Position numbers and translations under genes: made by a program. DNA of 64,000 nucleotides from contig CM043959.1 in assembly GCA_014529385.2 (NCBI GenBank), forward strand, positions 60,772,253 through 60,836,252. The letters run 5' to 3'. Shown in pieces: positions 34,046 through 45,457 of the stretch. The notes under the pieces are model-generated. The model was not told the DNA's origin, did not search any database, and saw nothing but the letters and a program-made list of their open reading frames with translations. This DNA comes from Adiantum capillus-veneris. Taxonomy: Eukaryota > Streptophyta > Polypodiopsida > Polypodiales > Pteridaceae. Each line of letters opens with the position of its first letter. The first letter of the stretch is position 1.

Positions 34046-35845
34046 ATCAGCTTATTACTGATGCCGATGTACATGATGTATTTGATGAGGAAAGGGTTGA
34101 AAATGAGCAGGCTAGAGGTATGCCAAAATGGCTGGTGCACACTTTGCGTGACAGTAAATTGGATGCACCTTTGTCTAGTCGTACTCATTCAGTATCTCAT
34201 GCATCTTATGCATCAGATTGTTATGTTTTGGCTGTGTCTCGCTTAGATGATGTTGAGGAACCTCTGTCTTCTGATGAAGCACAAAATTCAAAAAATTGGA
34301 TGGCTATCATGCAATCAGAATATGATGCACTTATAGAAAATGACACATGGCCTTTATGTGATTTGGCTCCTGGCAAAAGGCCATTGGTATGAAGTGGGTT
34401 TACAAGTTGAAACACAAGCCGGATGGTGAGATCGATCTCCATAAGGCTTGAATTGTTGCAAAGGGTTATGCACGACAAAAAGGCATATATTATGAAGAGA
34501 CTTTTGATCACACTTGTCGTATGACTACTGTGCATTTTCTATGTGCATTGGTATCTCATTTTGGTTGGGATGTACATCAATGAGACATTGTTACTGCTTT
34601 CTTAAATGGTGACATATTTTAGGAAGTTTAGGTAGCACAGCCTCGCGGTTTTGTCAAGAAAGGACAAGAGGACAAAGTGTGCAAATGTAACAAGGCTTTG
34701 TATGGGTTGAAGAAATCTCTTCGTGCTTGGTATGAGAAAGCTGACACTCATTTGGTCAAACAAGGCTTTTGTAACAGCCCAACAGAAAGCACATTATATG
34801 TAAAGCGTGAGGGTGATGTACTTCTCATTGTGGTTATTTATGTAGATGATTTGATGATCACTAGACCAAATGAGAGACATATTGCTGAATTTAAGGCTGA
34901 TTTGAATGTTACTTTCAAGATGAAAGATGGGGCTGTTGCATCATTACTTGGGCATACAGTTTAAGCAGTGTGATGGTGGTATTGCCATGTGTCAAAAAAG
35001 TTACATAGAGACATTGCTATGTAAGTTTGGACTTGAGGATTGCAAACCTATTGCCACTGCCATGGAAACAGGTTTAAAATTGAGTCTACATGATGCTGGT
35101 GATCTTGCAGATGTCACTCTTTACCAAACTGCTACTGGATGCCTCATTTATTTATGCAACACGAGGCAAGATATTCAGTTTGCAGTCTCACAGGTCAGAA
35201 GATTTATGCATAGCGCAGGGTCTAAGCATTGGCGTGATGTCAAGAGGATTGTTCGCTACCTTAGTGGCACTTTACATCTTGGCGTGTTTTATCCCAAGGG
35301 GGTATCATTGCCGCCATATTTACATGATTTTTCAAACTCAAATTGGGTTGGTTGTTTGGACACGCGAGTGTCCCCAAGTGGTTTTCCTTTCATGCTTGGC
35401 AGTTCATGTATATCATGGTTGAGCAAGAAGCAACCTACTGCAGCCACTTCGAGTTGTGAGGCTGAGTATAGGGCAGTCTTCACAGCTACGGTGGAGTGTG
35501 TATGGCTCATACGCCTTATGGTTGATTTGGGTGTTGGACAGGACAATGTCAACACTATCTACACTGACAGTCAGAGCGCATTGGCAGTTGCAAGGAGCCC
35601 AGTTTTTCATGCTAGCACAAAGCACATTGAGGTGCATTAACACTATGTTAGGGAGAGGCTCTCAGCAGGAGATATCAGCTTGGCTTATGTGCCAACACAG
35701 GACAACCTAGCAGATTTTTCACAAAGGCATTGTCTCATGAGAAGCTTGAATCTTTTTGCAAAGCTTTGGCCTTACTCCCCTTTGTGGACTGATCATGTCT
35801 TCAGAGCATGGCACTTCTCTTTACTCATGTGCGAGCTATCGTTCA
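34046..35845 (+). pseudogene. pol: C1 reverse transcriptase and RNase H
   Basis: RT begins around AQNSKNWMAIMQSEYDAL (about 34280). It runs with frameshifts through KCNKALYGLKKSLRAWYEK to the catalytic YVDD at 34839-34850. After another frame change near 34940, 34927-35640 is intact to the RNase H domain, which has SCEAEYRA and TDSQSALAVARSP, the expected acidic residues. A TAA at 35638 interrupts just before the C-terminal YVPTQDNLADFSQRHC. At least four frame breaks make the enzyme inactive. Confidence 0.92.
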
Positions 35846-35856
35846 CCGCATCACTC

Positions 35857-35867
35857 CAGGGGGGATT
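35857..35867 (+). promoter_or_regulatory. C1 polypurine tract
   Basis: CAGGGGGGATT immediately precedes the 3' LTR and primes plus-strand DNA synthesis in this family. Confidence 0.85.
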
Positions 35868-36100
35868 TGTTACCATATACATGTGGTAGTGATGTGTGTG
35901 AACACACTTGGACCGCCGGGGCATTTTTTCCCTCTTTAGGAGGTTTTTTCCCTCGAGCATTGTATATACGCCCATCACTCTAGGGCTACCTATCTTTCCA
36001 TAGTACACTAAGAAACACACTCTCTATTGTGTGCCTTGAGCTTCCTTTGTCTTCTCCAAGCTGTGTGTGTTTCTCTGCAACCCTAATTCCAGTTCCAACA
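35868..36100 (+). repeat. C1 3' LTR
   Basis: Starts TGTTACCATATACATG and ends TTCCAACA, with a small AGTTCC duplication near the end that is absent from the other copies. A TATA-like GTATATACG lies near 35964. Followed by the TSD TTTTC. Confidence 0.94.
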
Positions 36101-38523
36101 TTTTCCTCCTTTTTTCCAAAGTTCTCAACTAAAAGATGTCCTCTAGGACTCTTATCCTTCTTGAACACATCAGATGAGGCTACATCAATTTTTGTTATGT
36201 GCTTGATTATTACTATGATATGCATGTGTATGCAAACTATCAAACTTATGTGTGTTATGCAATGATTCATCATCAAGATTGTCTTGATTATGTGCTTACA
36301 TTGTAGCTTTCTCAAGTGTTTTGGGATCTTGGGTTTTAACATGCTTCTTAAGCTCAAGAGTTAGCCCATGGATAAACCTTTGTACCGATTAGAATTAATT
36401 AGTAAACCCTCTAGTTTGAGGATGATATCTTCATAATGCAGGATATAGTCAAGCAATGCCTTATTCTACTGCTTATAACACTTGTCCCATGGTGTCCAAT
36501 TTCCATCCTTCTCATTAGTAGGAAGAAATAATTTTCTAAATACATCCTTAAAAGCATCCCATGTGCACAATAAAATGCCCCCCTCCTTCAACGACATCCA
36601 CCATTTATAGGCTTTGCTTTCATGTGTCAAGCTAGTTTGTAGTGCCTTGACCACATCTGAAGTTTGATGAACCTGGTGAATACCATGCCGTTTAGTAGAA
36701 CGCTTCTTCAAAGGCCTAGAGGTGATAGGATGGTAGAAACATTATCCTTTGATACAGCGCATGTATCACCTCCTTGGAAGGCTGACCAGACAGATCATAA
36801 GCGTATCTGTTAGTATCTTGGAAGAAGAAGATATTTTCTATCACTTGGCTTGGCTTGAATGTCTCAAATACTGCTAAGAGGGTTTTGCAGATTTTCTTCA
36901 TCATGATGCACGTAAGGTCAGGTGAGCCAGTGAACAATTTGATGGCGCCCGTTAGGGTTTTCACCATGTATTGGACACTTATTCTCTCACCTACCTTCAA
37001 GCCCGACAGCTTAGGGTAATTCAGCCAAGTGGGTTGGCTCCTTTGCAAGATCTCCTCGGCTTTCCACGTCCTGATCCTTGGTAGAGGACAAAAGCTGAGG
37101 TTGTCTCTGATGTTTTTCGGTGCCTCTACCAAGTGGATTAGGTATTGTGGGTACTTTGTGAGCCAAGCCTTCCTCCATTTGGGCTTGAGGACATGCAAGG
37201 AAAGTTTTTATCCTTTCCACCTATATTTTTATCCCCATATTTACGAGGAGGTCATTCAATTCGGTGTTTATCCTCTCCGCCTCCTCGAGCTTTCTTTTGA
37301 TACTTTCTAATTCTTCTTAGAGGGCTTTTTGGTCTTCTTCCATTCGTGTTTGCATGACAATAGACCCTTCTGCCATCATCAATCTTTGATTTTTCTCTAG
37401 AGTCAGCTCCTTCTGAAGTTCTTGCATCTGTTCTTCATAAAGTTGACTCTCCGTAGTGATGTGAGTCGAGCTAGTAGCTCTGACTCTGACAGGGGATGCT
37501 CGCAGCCTCTGGATGGTTTGATCCTTCACTTTGAGCTGGTCCTTGAGCTCAAGGACCTCATCTTGGCTGGCTTCTTGATCTATCTCCGCCTTTCTTTTGC
37601 GTTTCGCATGGCTTCAACTTGTTTAGATTCCTCAGCCAATTGTAGGGTCAAGTTATCTCTTTCCCTCTCGGCAGCTATCAGTGATTTGCTGAGCTGCTGA
37701 CGTTCCTCTTCAACTCCTTGGATTCTTTGGGCTGCTGCCTATTTTCTTCCTCCATTGCTTGACATCTTTGCAATGCCCTTGCTAGGTTGTCCTATAGCTC
37801 AGCTTCTCTTTCTTTCTGCCTTTGACTTTGTCCTTGCAAAGAGTCTACTTCCATCTTTATCTTCACTTCAGTGACCTTGAGAGCTGCCATCTCACTTTCT
37901 GAAGCCATGGACTGCACTCTTAACCCGGTTAGCTTCGTCATCACCACATCCTAGTCGTTGGAGAGAGGGTGCAGGTCCACTGTATCTGTGGCCATTTCTT
38001 TCAGTTCTATTAATCGGATGCCTTGCATTTGTTCTCTAGGCCCTGTGCTTGCCAAGTCAAATGCGACTTTGGCAACTTCTTCTTTTGTGTATCCTGTAGC
38101 TAGCAGGTCCAAAAATGTGTGATATGAATCATCTGACTCTTGTTGCTCACTTTGAGGCTTAGCCTCTTCCTTTGGCTTCGGCTTCTGGCTTTGCTCTTGC
38201 TTGGCCTTTTCCCGTTCTTCTAGTTTGTCTTCAGCCTCTTTATCTTCTTGTGGAGGGTTGTGAGGATGTGGTGAGGGCAGTGGTGAGGGCTGTGGGCTTG
38301 CCACTAGAGATGTAGGCTTGCTCTTTAAATCTCTATCTGCATAAGTTTTTCTTTCTCTCTCTTGGCTCTCTTGCTCATCTAGAAGTTTCTGCCGTATATG
38401 CTCCACTTCCTCCTCTGTGAAAGGTACATGCGGGATATTTTCTGATGCGGCATCAAGAATCTCGAAATTTTTGATATAATCCTCGAATCTGTCCCTTTTC
38501 ACTCTTTGGGATGATCCAGACAT
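36101..38523 (-). pseudogene. gag: G6: minus-strand gypsy gag with coiled-coil N-terminus
   Basis: The frame starts at an ATG at 38523 (MSGSSQRVKRDRFEDY). It first encodes about 190 residues, acidic and Pro/Gln/Lys-rich. After stops comes a long Glu/Gln/Leu-rich coiled coil (about 37950-37310), then a basic and hydrophobic stretch (37198-36716). The end is a gag capsid core with KAYKWWMSLKEGG and FRKLFLPTNEKDG (36711-36466). Stops separate these parts. C1 is inserted at 36101 and the distal part continues at 31050. The core motif is typical of plant gypsy gag; the long coiled coil before it is unusual. Confidence 0.7.
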
Positions 38524-38529
38524 TGACTC

Positions 38530-38775
38530 TAGAGATGGCGCATGACACTTCCCTATACTCTAGATTCCAGCTCTTGTTCACCGTCTCACTCACCTAGGGG
38601 ATTTATTACCATACATATGTGGTAGTGATGTGTGAACACACTTAGGACCGTCGGGGAATTTTTCCCTCACTAGGATATTTTTTCCCTCGTGCATTGTATA
38701 TACACCCATCACTCTAGGGATTTCTCATCTTTTCATTGCACACTAAGTAATACTACTTTCTATTGTGTGCCTTGA
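38530..38775 (+). mobile_element. Truncated 3' end and LTR of a C1-family copia
   Basis: 38530-38607 matches the sequence after RNase H in C1 (compare CATGACACTTCCCTATACTC with 35810-35830) and has an AGGGGATT purine tract. The LTR follows from about 38608 (TTACCATACATATGTGGTAG) to about 38775, where similarity fades. Relative to C1 it has small deletions and lacks the last ~60 bp. It begins about 7 bp from the ATG of G6, in the opposite orientation. Confidence 0.8.
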
Positions 38776-40659
38776 GCTATCATAAGTGGTCAATTCATTC
38801 TAGTCTTATAGATGTAAAATCTCTATTAAAATCCTCTTTTAAACAAGCAGTTTAGACAACATGGCTTTCATAAAAAACTCAAGATTATGGACTTTGAAGT
38901 CTACAAAAGATCTAGTTGCGAATACAATTCCAACTTTAGTGGATCTCCTGCTTTGTCTATTGCACTGGGAGTGTCTATAGGAGGAGCACAATTTTGGGGT
39001 AAGGCCTAGCTCATGATTACTAAATTGATAAGTACATAGATTAGGGTGGATAAATTAATGTTTTTTCTTGTTTGTATATGCTTTGATTAAGTGTTTCCAG
39101 AATGGGATGTATATGTTGCTTTCATTTTGATCGACATGCACATGACAAGGTCATGTTGAAGCAAAAAAATTTGGCAAGGTATTGTACCAGGCAATTTTTA
39201 CACTTCGCAATGATAGGCCTATATGGTACATGTTTGTTTGGCACATGTTGTTGGTCACATAGTGTACAACATGGTCCAGGAACTCATGGATTTTTATTTA
39301 GCTAGTATGGAGTGCGGCTCATGAGGGTCTCTCTTGCTCATGTCGGTAAGTGTTTGTTGTTACCTCCACACACAAGTACATCTTGTACTTGCTGGGATGT
39401 CAATTTGTTTTTTGACATCATTTTATGAGACCTATTTTTCATGTGGAGAATTTGAGTATCTAGGACTAACATTGGTGCATGTTTTCTACTGGTGTGTTGC
39501 GACAAAGTCCTTAGGTGCTAGTGACATTGGTGCTAGTGACATTTGTTTATTAGACCATTTTGAGTACATAGTATCATGAGTAATTTCAGTGGCAAAAAAT
39601 ATTTGGGTACTAAGTATAGACTTTTTGAGGTTATAAGTAATTTAAACAACATTTATGGATGGTTTCTCACATATATAGCACATTTATATCTGGTTAATGG
39701 AAATGTTTCATTGTTGATACCTAGATGTGATTGAGTCTTCACATTCTACTATGGTCGAACTTTTGATGCGAGATTTTCACGTAGTTACCATAGAAATCCT
39801 AGGCATGAAAATGTGGGTTTGGATAGGTTTGTGTTAAACGCATGCACACTAAGTGTTATTGTCCCTAGTGTTTAACAAAGGCTTGTTTGGAATGGCATAC
39901 AAATTCACGGACAACATTACTTACGAAGCATATTGCACCACAGGTGCAGTGTTTGTATGAGATTTGGTATGGATATACTGGCTACCATATGAGATGCACA
40001 CTCGATATAGGTGTTAGTCAATAGATTGATTACACCACTCATCTAAAGATAGATGGAGAGTTGGTAATTTTTAACCTAGTGCTAAGGGATATGCTAAGAG
40101 CATACATTAACAAGAATCAACCCAACTGGCAAATTAAATTTCTAGTTTGGAGTTTGTTCATCATGCTACAAAGCATGCACCAATTGATTTAGTTCATGCA
40201 TGTTATTGTCTCGTTTTCAACCTTGATCACCAGTTTTGATGAGGTTGTCTATTACTAAAGAAACAATAGCAAGTTGAGGACTTGATCGGTGTTGATGAAC
40301 TAAGTAAGCATGTTGCTTTCATGAAAAGTTGCAATGATGTATTCTTGCATGTTTCAATACTTTTAGAAAGTCTAAAATTTGATTGAGAATTTAGACACCT
40401 CTTAGTTGTAGTAGCTCATTTAACATACTCAAGTGAGTTACAAATTGAGTCTACACACTATTGGATGAAATTAGATACAAACAGTTGTGAAAGGACAACA
40501 ACTTGGAAAATCAAGATTTTTTCTTGGTTTTGTTGAACCTCCTACTACATCATGTATCAGTAGTGAAATGGACAGTTCATCTGATTGAGGGATGCCATTG
40601 TCGAAAACATTAGTATTCTTACGAAGATATTTACACTTTTGTTTTTGAGGGGGGAGTAA
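38776..40659 (+). other. Decayed sequence, possibly gypsy interior
   Basis: There are no long frames. Around 40150-40200 a broken frame (HHATKHAPIDLVHACYCL) loosely resembles the post-integrase-core region of gypsy elements, and a purine tract plus TG start follow at 40647-40660. This suggests a very old gypsy interior. The part from 38776 to 39900 shows nothing I recognise. Confidence 0.35.
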
Positions 40660-41030
40660 TGTCAGACCAAGGGCCAAGATGGACATGTGGTCAAGGGGTG
40701 CTATATTTAGATGGCTAAGAGCATATATGTGGCATGTTTGGGTGGAGAGTTGCTAGGTCTAGCCCCCTCTATCTTACAAATTCTTCCCATTTTTGACCCA
40801 AAACCTTTGACTAAAGTATAGAAGCCAACTTTTGTAAACCCTAGGGAGAGTTTTTTTGGATAATAAGTGTTACAATGTTTTTGCATAGCATTGTGTACTC
40901 TTATGTTTTCTTCTCAAGCTCATAAATTCCTTGCAAAGTGTCTGTTTGAAGTGTCATCTGCTTCATTGCATTCACACAGTAGCATTGTCTGAAACTTCCT
41001 CTAGGTTCAAGCGCATATCCGACTTACACA
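40647..41030 (+). repeat. Candidate polypurine tract and 3' LTR
   Basis: A purine tract GAGGGGGGAGTAA at 40647-40659 is followed by TGTCAGACC at 40660. The proposed LTR runs to about 41030 (GACTTACACA), roughly 370 bp. No second copy is in the window, so the end is a guess. Confidence 0.45.
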
Positions 41031-41517
41031 GCTAAAAGATTTTGTGGGACAAGTTAAATTGATATGATCTCAAGGCATTATTTCTCTTGTTACAGCCTTG
41101 AATGCTTGTATGATAGTTAGTTGATCACTATTTACAATTTTCATACTAAATAGCTAGCCATAAAATATATTTGAACTGAGGTTATCCCATAATTTGGATA
41201 GTTTTATGCGTACAATATAGAGATTTATTTCAATATGCAATAAATATATAGCTATTAAAATACATTAGAGTTGTGAATGTTTCTAACATGTAAACTTTTT
41301 AAGTGTTAATAATATCACTAAAAAAACCTATATGTGAGAATAGGGACTATTTTGTTATTGTGAAGTGAAGAAGGCTTACCCTATTCAAATTTTTGCAATG
41401 ACAGTGGTGCAGCCAAAGTGCTGACGAGCACAAATCGCGACACATACCCCGATGATCTCGAAAGCAAGGGGAGAGTCTGAGAGAGATGGTGAGCGAGAGT
41501 GTGAGGGGGAGTGTGTG

Positions 41518-41561
<44 letters not shown>

Positions 41562-41567
41562 CACGTT
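41031..41567. repeat. AT-rich sequence with TG microsatellite
   Basis: No coding sequence. A TG dinucleotide run lies at about 41517-41557. The AT-rich part before 41340 shows nothing recognisable. Confidence 0.7.
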
Positions 41568-42293
41568 GTGAGCGGGATGAAAACATACAGAACGCCTCTA
41601 CAATGACCTGACACACACTCTTGGAATGATATACACACACACACTATGGGGCACCACTCGGCTTACACAACCCACCTGGCCGAGACAGGGAACACACCGA
41701 TAGAGTGAGAGGAGAGAGACTATCCACTTGCCCACTCCACACAGACACACACACACACACAAAAACTCAACTCAAAAGAGGATAAATTCTGATGTTTAGA
41801 TATAAATGAGCTTGGGACAACACCAATGGGGCAAGTAGCTCACAATATGGGTAAAAATATGCCAGATACAATCACAAATTGGAGAAGAAGCTTCGCTCAT
41901 AGGAGAAACTTACACAGCCAAAACAGCAGAAAAATAGTGAGGAATTTGGTAAAATGGACAGTGCCATCGCGTCCAGAATGGCCCAAAACCATAGTCTACA
42001 ATGTCAAAGTGCTCAAATCCGACCTCGGATGAGCAGTTTACGACCAAAACAGGCTCCAAAAACCCCTAAAACACAGTTGCGGTTGTTCCTCCTCTCTTAT
42101 CCCAGTTTTTTCTGGTCTTCTCTCTGTTTTTTTAGTTCCCACACTTAGCTTTATTACTTGGGCACCCTTGGCATTTTAGATGACCTCAAACGGACCCCGA
42201 ACATGCCAAAAACTGACCTCGCAATGCATAATTGTCACCCTGCTCCATCCATACGCACACCTGGCACTTGACTTTTTTCAATAATGCATCCCG
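41568..42293 (-). repeat. Inverted, truncated LTR of the G3 family
   Basis: The reverse complement matches 42709-43440 of the adjacent G3 LTR over about 725 bp. Shared landmarks include the CATAGTGTGTG block, the GCACTGTCC region and the GCATTAT/CCAGGTGTGCG end. Both LTR termini are missing. Together with the next LTR it forms a large imperfect inverted repeat with a spacer of about 415 bp. Confidence 0.9.
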
Positions 42294-42294
42294 C

Positions 42295-43638
42295 TGTCAG
42301 GATTTTTTTGGAGCAAGGGATTGTGCATATGTACATATACATGCATGGTGCATCAAATAAAGAATTGCCCATTTTTCAGAGTCAGGTGGTTACGTGGGGC
42401 CCACATGTGTACAGGAAGGACAGGGTGTACATAGTGCATCGATTTTCACTATTATCAGTACCAGTGTGTTTTTTCCACAATAAGGAGGAGTTGGTAGCGC
42501 ATAAAACTTCTCGAGGAAGCTATCCGCGGGCCGATGACATGAGGTAAGCAGGTGCGTCAGATGGCATCTAGTGGCGTAAGGAGGCCGAACGGGGTCAAGA
42601 CTTGCACGTGGATGAGTACGGACACAACGTGGGTGTTTTCTTGTGATACTTATGCAGAAAGGTCATCATGAGGAACACTTTTTGGGGCCACTTCACGTGG
42701 TTGCAGGATGCATTATATGGAAAAACTGAGTGCCAGGTGTGCGGATGATGCAAAAAGGTGACAACTATGCACTACGAGGTTAGTTTTTGGCCTATTCGGG
42801 GTCCGTTTGAGGTCATCTAAAAGGCCACGGGTGCCCAACTAATAAAGCTAAGTGTGGGAACTGAAAAAATAGAGAGAAGACCAGAAAAAACGTGGAGAAG
42901 AGAGGAGGAACATCCGCAACTGTGTTTTTGGGGTTTTTGGAGCCTGTTTTGGTCGTAAACTGCTCATCCGAGGTCGGATTTGAGCACTTTGACATTGTAG
43001 ACTGGGGTTTTGGGCCGTTCCAGATGTGATGGCACTGTCCATTTTGCCAATTTCCTCCCTCTTTTTCTGTTGTTTTGGTTGTGTAAGTTTCTCCTATGAG
43101 CGAAGATTCTGCTCCAGATTGTGATTGTATCTGGCTTATTTTACCCATACTGTGTGAGCTATTTGCCCCATTGGTGTTGGCCCAAGCTCATTTGTATCTA
43201 GACATCAAAAGTTCTCCTCTTTTGAGATGACATTTTGTGTGTGTGTGTGTGTAGTGTGTGTGTTTGTGTGGAGTGGGCAAGTGGATAGTCTCTCTCCTCT
43301 CACTCCAGAGGTGTGTTCCCTGTCTCGGCCAGGTGTGTTGTGTAAGCCGAGTGGTGCCCCATAGTTTGTGTGTGTATCTTTCCAAGAGTGTGTGTCGGGT
43401 CATTATAGGGGTGTTCTGTGTGTTTCCATCCCACTCACATTCTTTTGGTGCCCCCACCGAGGATCTTCTTCGAGTACCTTCTGCTTCGAGCTTCAAGCTT
43501 CGAGATACAGGTTACAGGTTATAGGTTCCAGGTTACAGGGATAGGTACAGGTACAGGTGACTCACACAGGTACAGGTAGCTGGAGTACAGTGATATACTA
43601 GCAGTGATGTCACTTGCAGTTGTTGTGGGTATGCATCA
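42295..43638 (+). repeat. G3 5' LTR
   Basis: About 1344 bp, starts TGTCAGGAT and ends TATGCATCA. The length agrees with the second copy (62193-63535, 1343 bp). It contains a TG-rich segment and a TACAGGT minisatellite near 43505-43580. Confidence 0.88.
43505..43580. repeat. TACAGGT minisatellite in G3 LTR
   Basis: Repeated ACAGGT/TACAGGT 7-base units in loose tandem; the same block is at about 63413-63490 in the second LTR. Confidence 0.8.
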
Positions 43639-43640
43639 CT

Positions 43641-43652
43641 TGGCGCCTATTT
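43641..43652 (+). promoter_or_regulatory. G3 primer binding site candidate
   Basis: TGGCGCCTATTT starts two bases after the LTR. TGGCGCC is the common start of plant gypsy primer sites. The same sequence follows the second LTR at 63538. Confidence 0.65.
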
Positions 43653-44491
43653 GAGTGCATTGTCTGCTGGATTGTACGTTACTTGTGGAAACTGCCATTG
43701 TACACATTTGTGGAGCCATACTTGGTTGTATTTGGCAATCCCAGCCATTTTTGAGACTTGGTCTAGAAGATAGTCATTTCTGAGACTTGGCTATACGCGA
43801 TCTGCATCAGCCTTCGTGTGAGGGTCGATAGCGTGAGGTTTTTATTGACATGGAGGATTCTCAAATGTAGAGATCCTTTCGGTGATACAGGTAGCTGGAG
43901 CACCCTTTTCGTGACCTCGCCATAGGCTATGTACTAGTGAGTCCTATTTGATGCTCGGGTTCTATTGTTGACAGTTTATGCATATATATACAGTCTATAT
44001 TTTGGGTTCCTACTGCTCTACTTCTGGGGAAACTCTGTCAAAATTTTTCCAAGTTATGATGGCTGGTTTCTTGGTCTTTTGAGCCATTTATGCTGTTATG
44101 CTGCTGAAAATTTGGCAAAATCAGAGGTTAAGGCAGGTGTGCCTTCTTGGGAGCTTCATGGTTGGCTTTAATGGATGATCAAAATGGCCCTCAATTCACT
44201 CCATTTCATTTAACTCAAAGAATCCAGATAAATATTCATGTGTCCAGGAAGATTTTTTTCCAGCAGTGCATAGTCTTTATGTTCGGGCCAAGAAGATTAA
44301 GAGAGATCCTGGAATGTCCTTTTCCTGTTGTAATTCCGATGATCAACTATGAAAACTCATTTGATGTGCATGTGTTTGTCCTTATCTAAAGTTGAGCTCC
44401 ATTGAAGTTTCTGGGAATTGATTCAGTAAAAGTTTTGGGTTCTTGCATGTGTGTTCAAAGGGGTTCTCAAAGCATTGAAACTTGGGTAGCC
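43653..44491 (+). other. G3 untranslated leader
   Basis: About 840 bp with no coding signal. It holds the hairpin-capable motif at 44026-44054 that is shared with copia family C2. Confidence 0.6.
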
Positions 44492-45457
44492 ATGGCTTTC
44501 TCTTATCCGGAGTTTCATGGAAGAAGTGATGAAGATGTGGAAGACTTTCTGGAAAAGATGGAGGTTGCCTGCATTAGCAACCAGATTCATGACCCTGCGC
44601 AGATGTTACGTCTTCTCCAAATTTGTTTGAAGAGTGATGCACGAGTCTGGACCAAAACATTTGAAGAGGAGTTGCGTGCAGCAGATCCACTTGTAAGATT
44701 GAGTTGGGACAATCTAAGGCATGGGTTGGAAGTGGAGTTTGTGAATATAGAAGATCCTGACAAAGTGTGGCAAGAAGTACAGGCTTTGGTGCAAAAGGAA
44801 GGTGAGCCAGTAGATGCGTACATACAAAAGTTTTCATTGGCATAGGAGCGGATGTGCAAGGCCTTAGCACCACAGGTACCCCCGCTTGACATGATAAAGA
44901 AGAACAGGTTCTTGGCTGGTCTTTGGGAGAATATACATTGGAGAGTGGAGCTAAAGAAGCCTAGGACATATGAAGATGCACTAGAGGTAGCAAGGAACAA
45001 AGAGTGGAAGTTGAGGAAAATGAGCCAGTTAGGGGTGGAGTCTTTGCCCATGAGGTCTCAATTTCAGCCTATAGAGTCTTTACAAGGTCGCATGTCGGGG
45101 GTTCATCATGAACCAGTGGTTCTTGTTACTACTCAGGTTATGCCAGCAGTGGTCACTACATCGGTGTAAGATGATGGGCTAAGGCAAGACATGAGGCAAG
45201 TGGTAGATTTAATGAAGAATCTCAGCCTAAACATGCTAGGTCAAGTGGGAAATAATCGAGGTCGAGGGAGGTTTAAAAATCAGCCAAGAGGTGAAGAAAG
45301 GCCTAGGAATGGTGTTGGACAAAGCAATGGTAGGTTTTGGAGGCAGACGCCCACATGTTACAATTGTGGTGATTTGGGTCACATCAGCCCGCAATGTGAT
45401 AAGCCGCCAAGGATGGGGGGGAGACATGTATCCATTGCCAAGATAGGTGCTAACTAG
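44492..45457 (+). pseudogene. gag: G3 gag
   Basis: The ATG at 44492 (MAFSYPEFHGRSDEDVEDFL) starts a gag domain with the conserved pattern F.G...EDVEDFLEKME and LSWDNLRHGLEVEF. Stops at 44843 and 45167 interrupt the single frame. A perfect zinc knuckle CYNCGDLGHISPQC (CX2CX4HX4C) is at 45356-45397. The frame ends at 45457 and overlaps the pol frame beginning at 45447, a +1 shift that could be the native gag-pol arrangement or a mutation. Confidence 0.9.

Larger units (their letters stand above)
31051..36100 (+). mobile_element. Ty1/copia retrotransposon C1, structurally complete
   Basis: LTRs of 225 bp (31051-31275) and 233 bp (35868-36100) enclose gag, protease, integrase, RT and RNase H in copia order. 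The target-site duplication TTTTC is present at 31046-31050 and 36101-36105. PBS and PPT are intact. The coding region has several frameshifts and stops, so this copy is inactive. It is inserted in the minus-strand gypsy gag G6. Three other pieces of the same family lie at 20854-22204, 30451-30868 and 38530-38775. Confidence 0.96.

Noticed and set aside
31051-36100. Integrated plant virus (pararetrovirus)
   Set aside because: Domain order, two LTRs, PBS, PPT and a 5-bp TSD identify a copia retrotransposon; no movement or coat protein is present.
39102-39579. Two + strand frames (67 and 81 codons)
   Set aside because: No domain, unusual residue mix (Cys, Phe, His rich) and no continuation in other frames.
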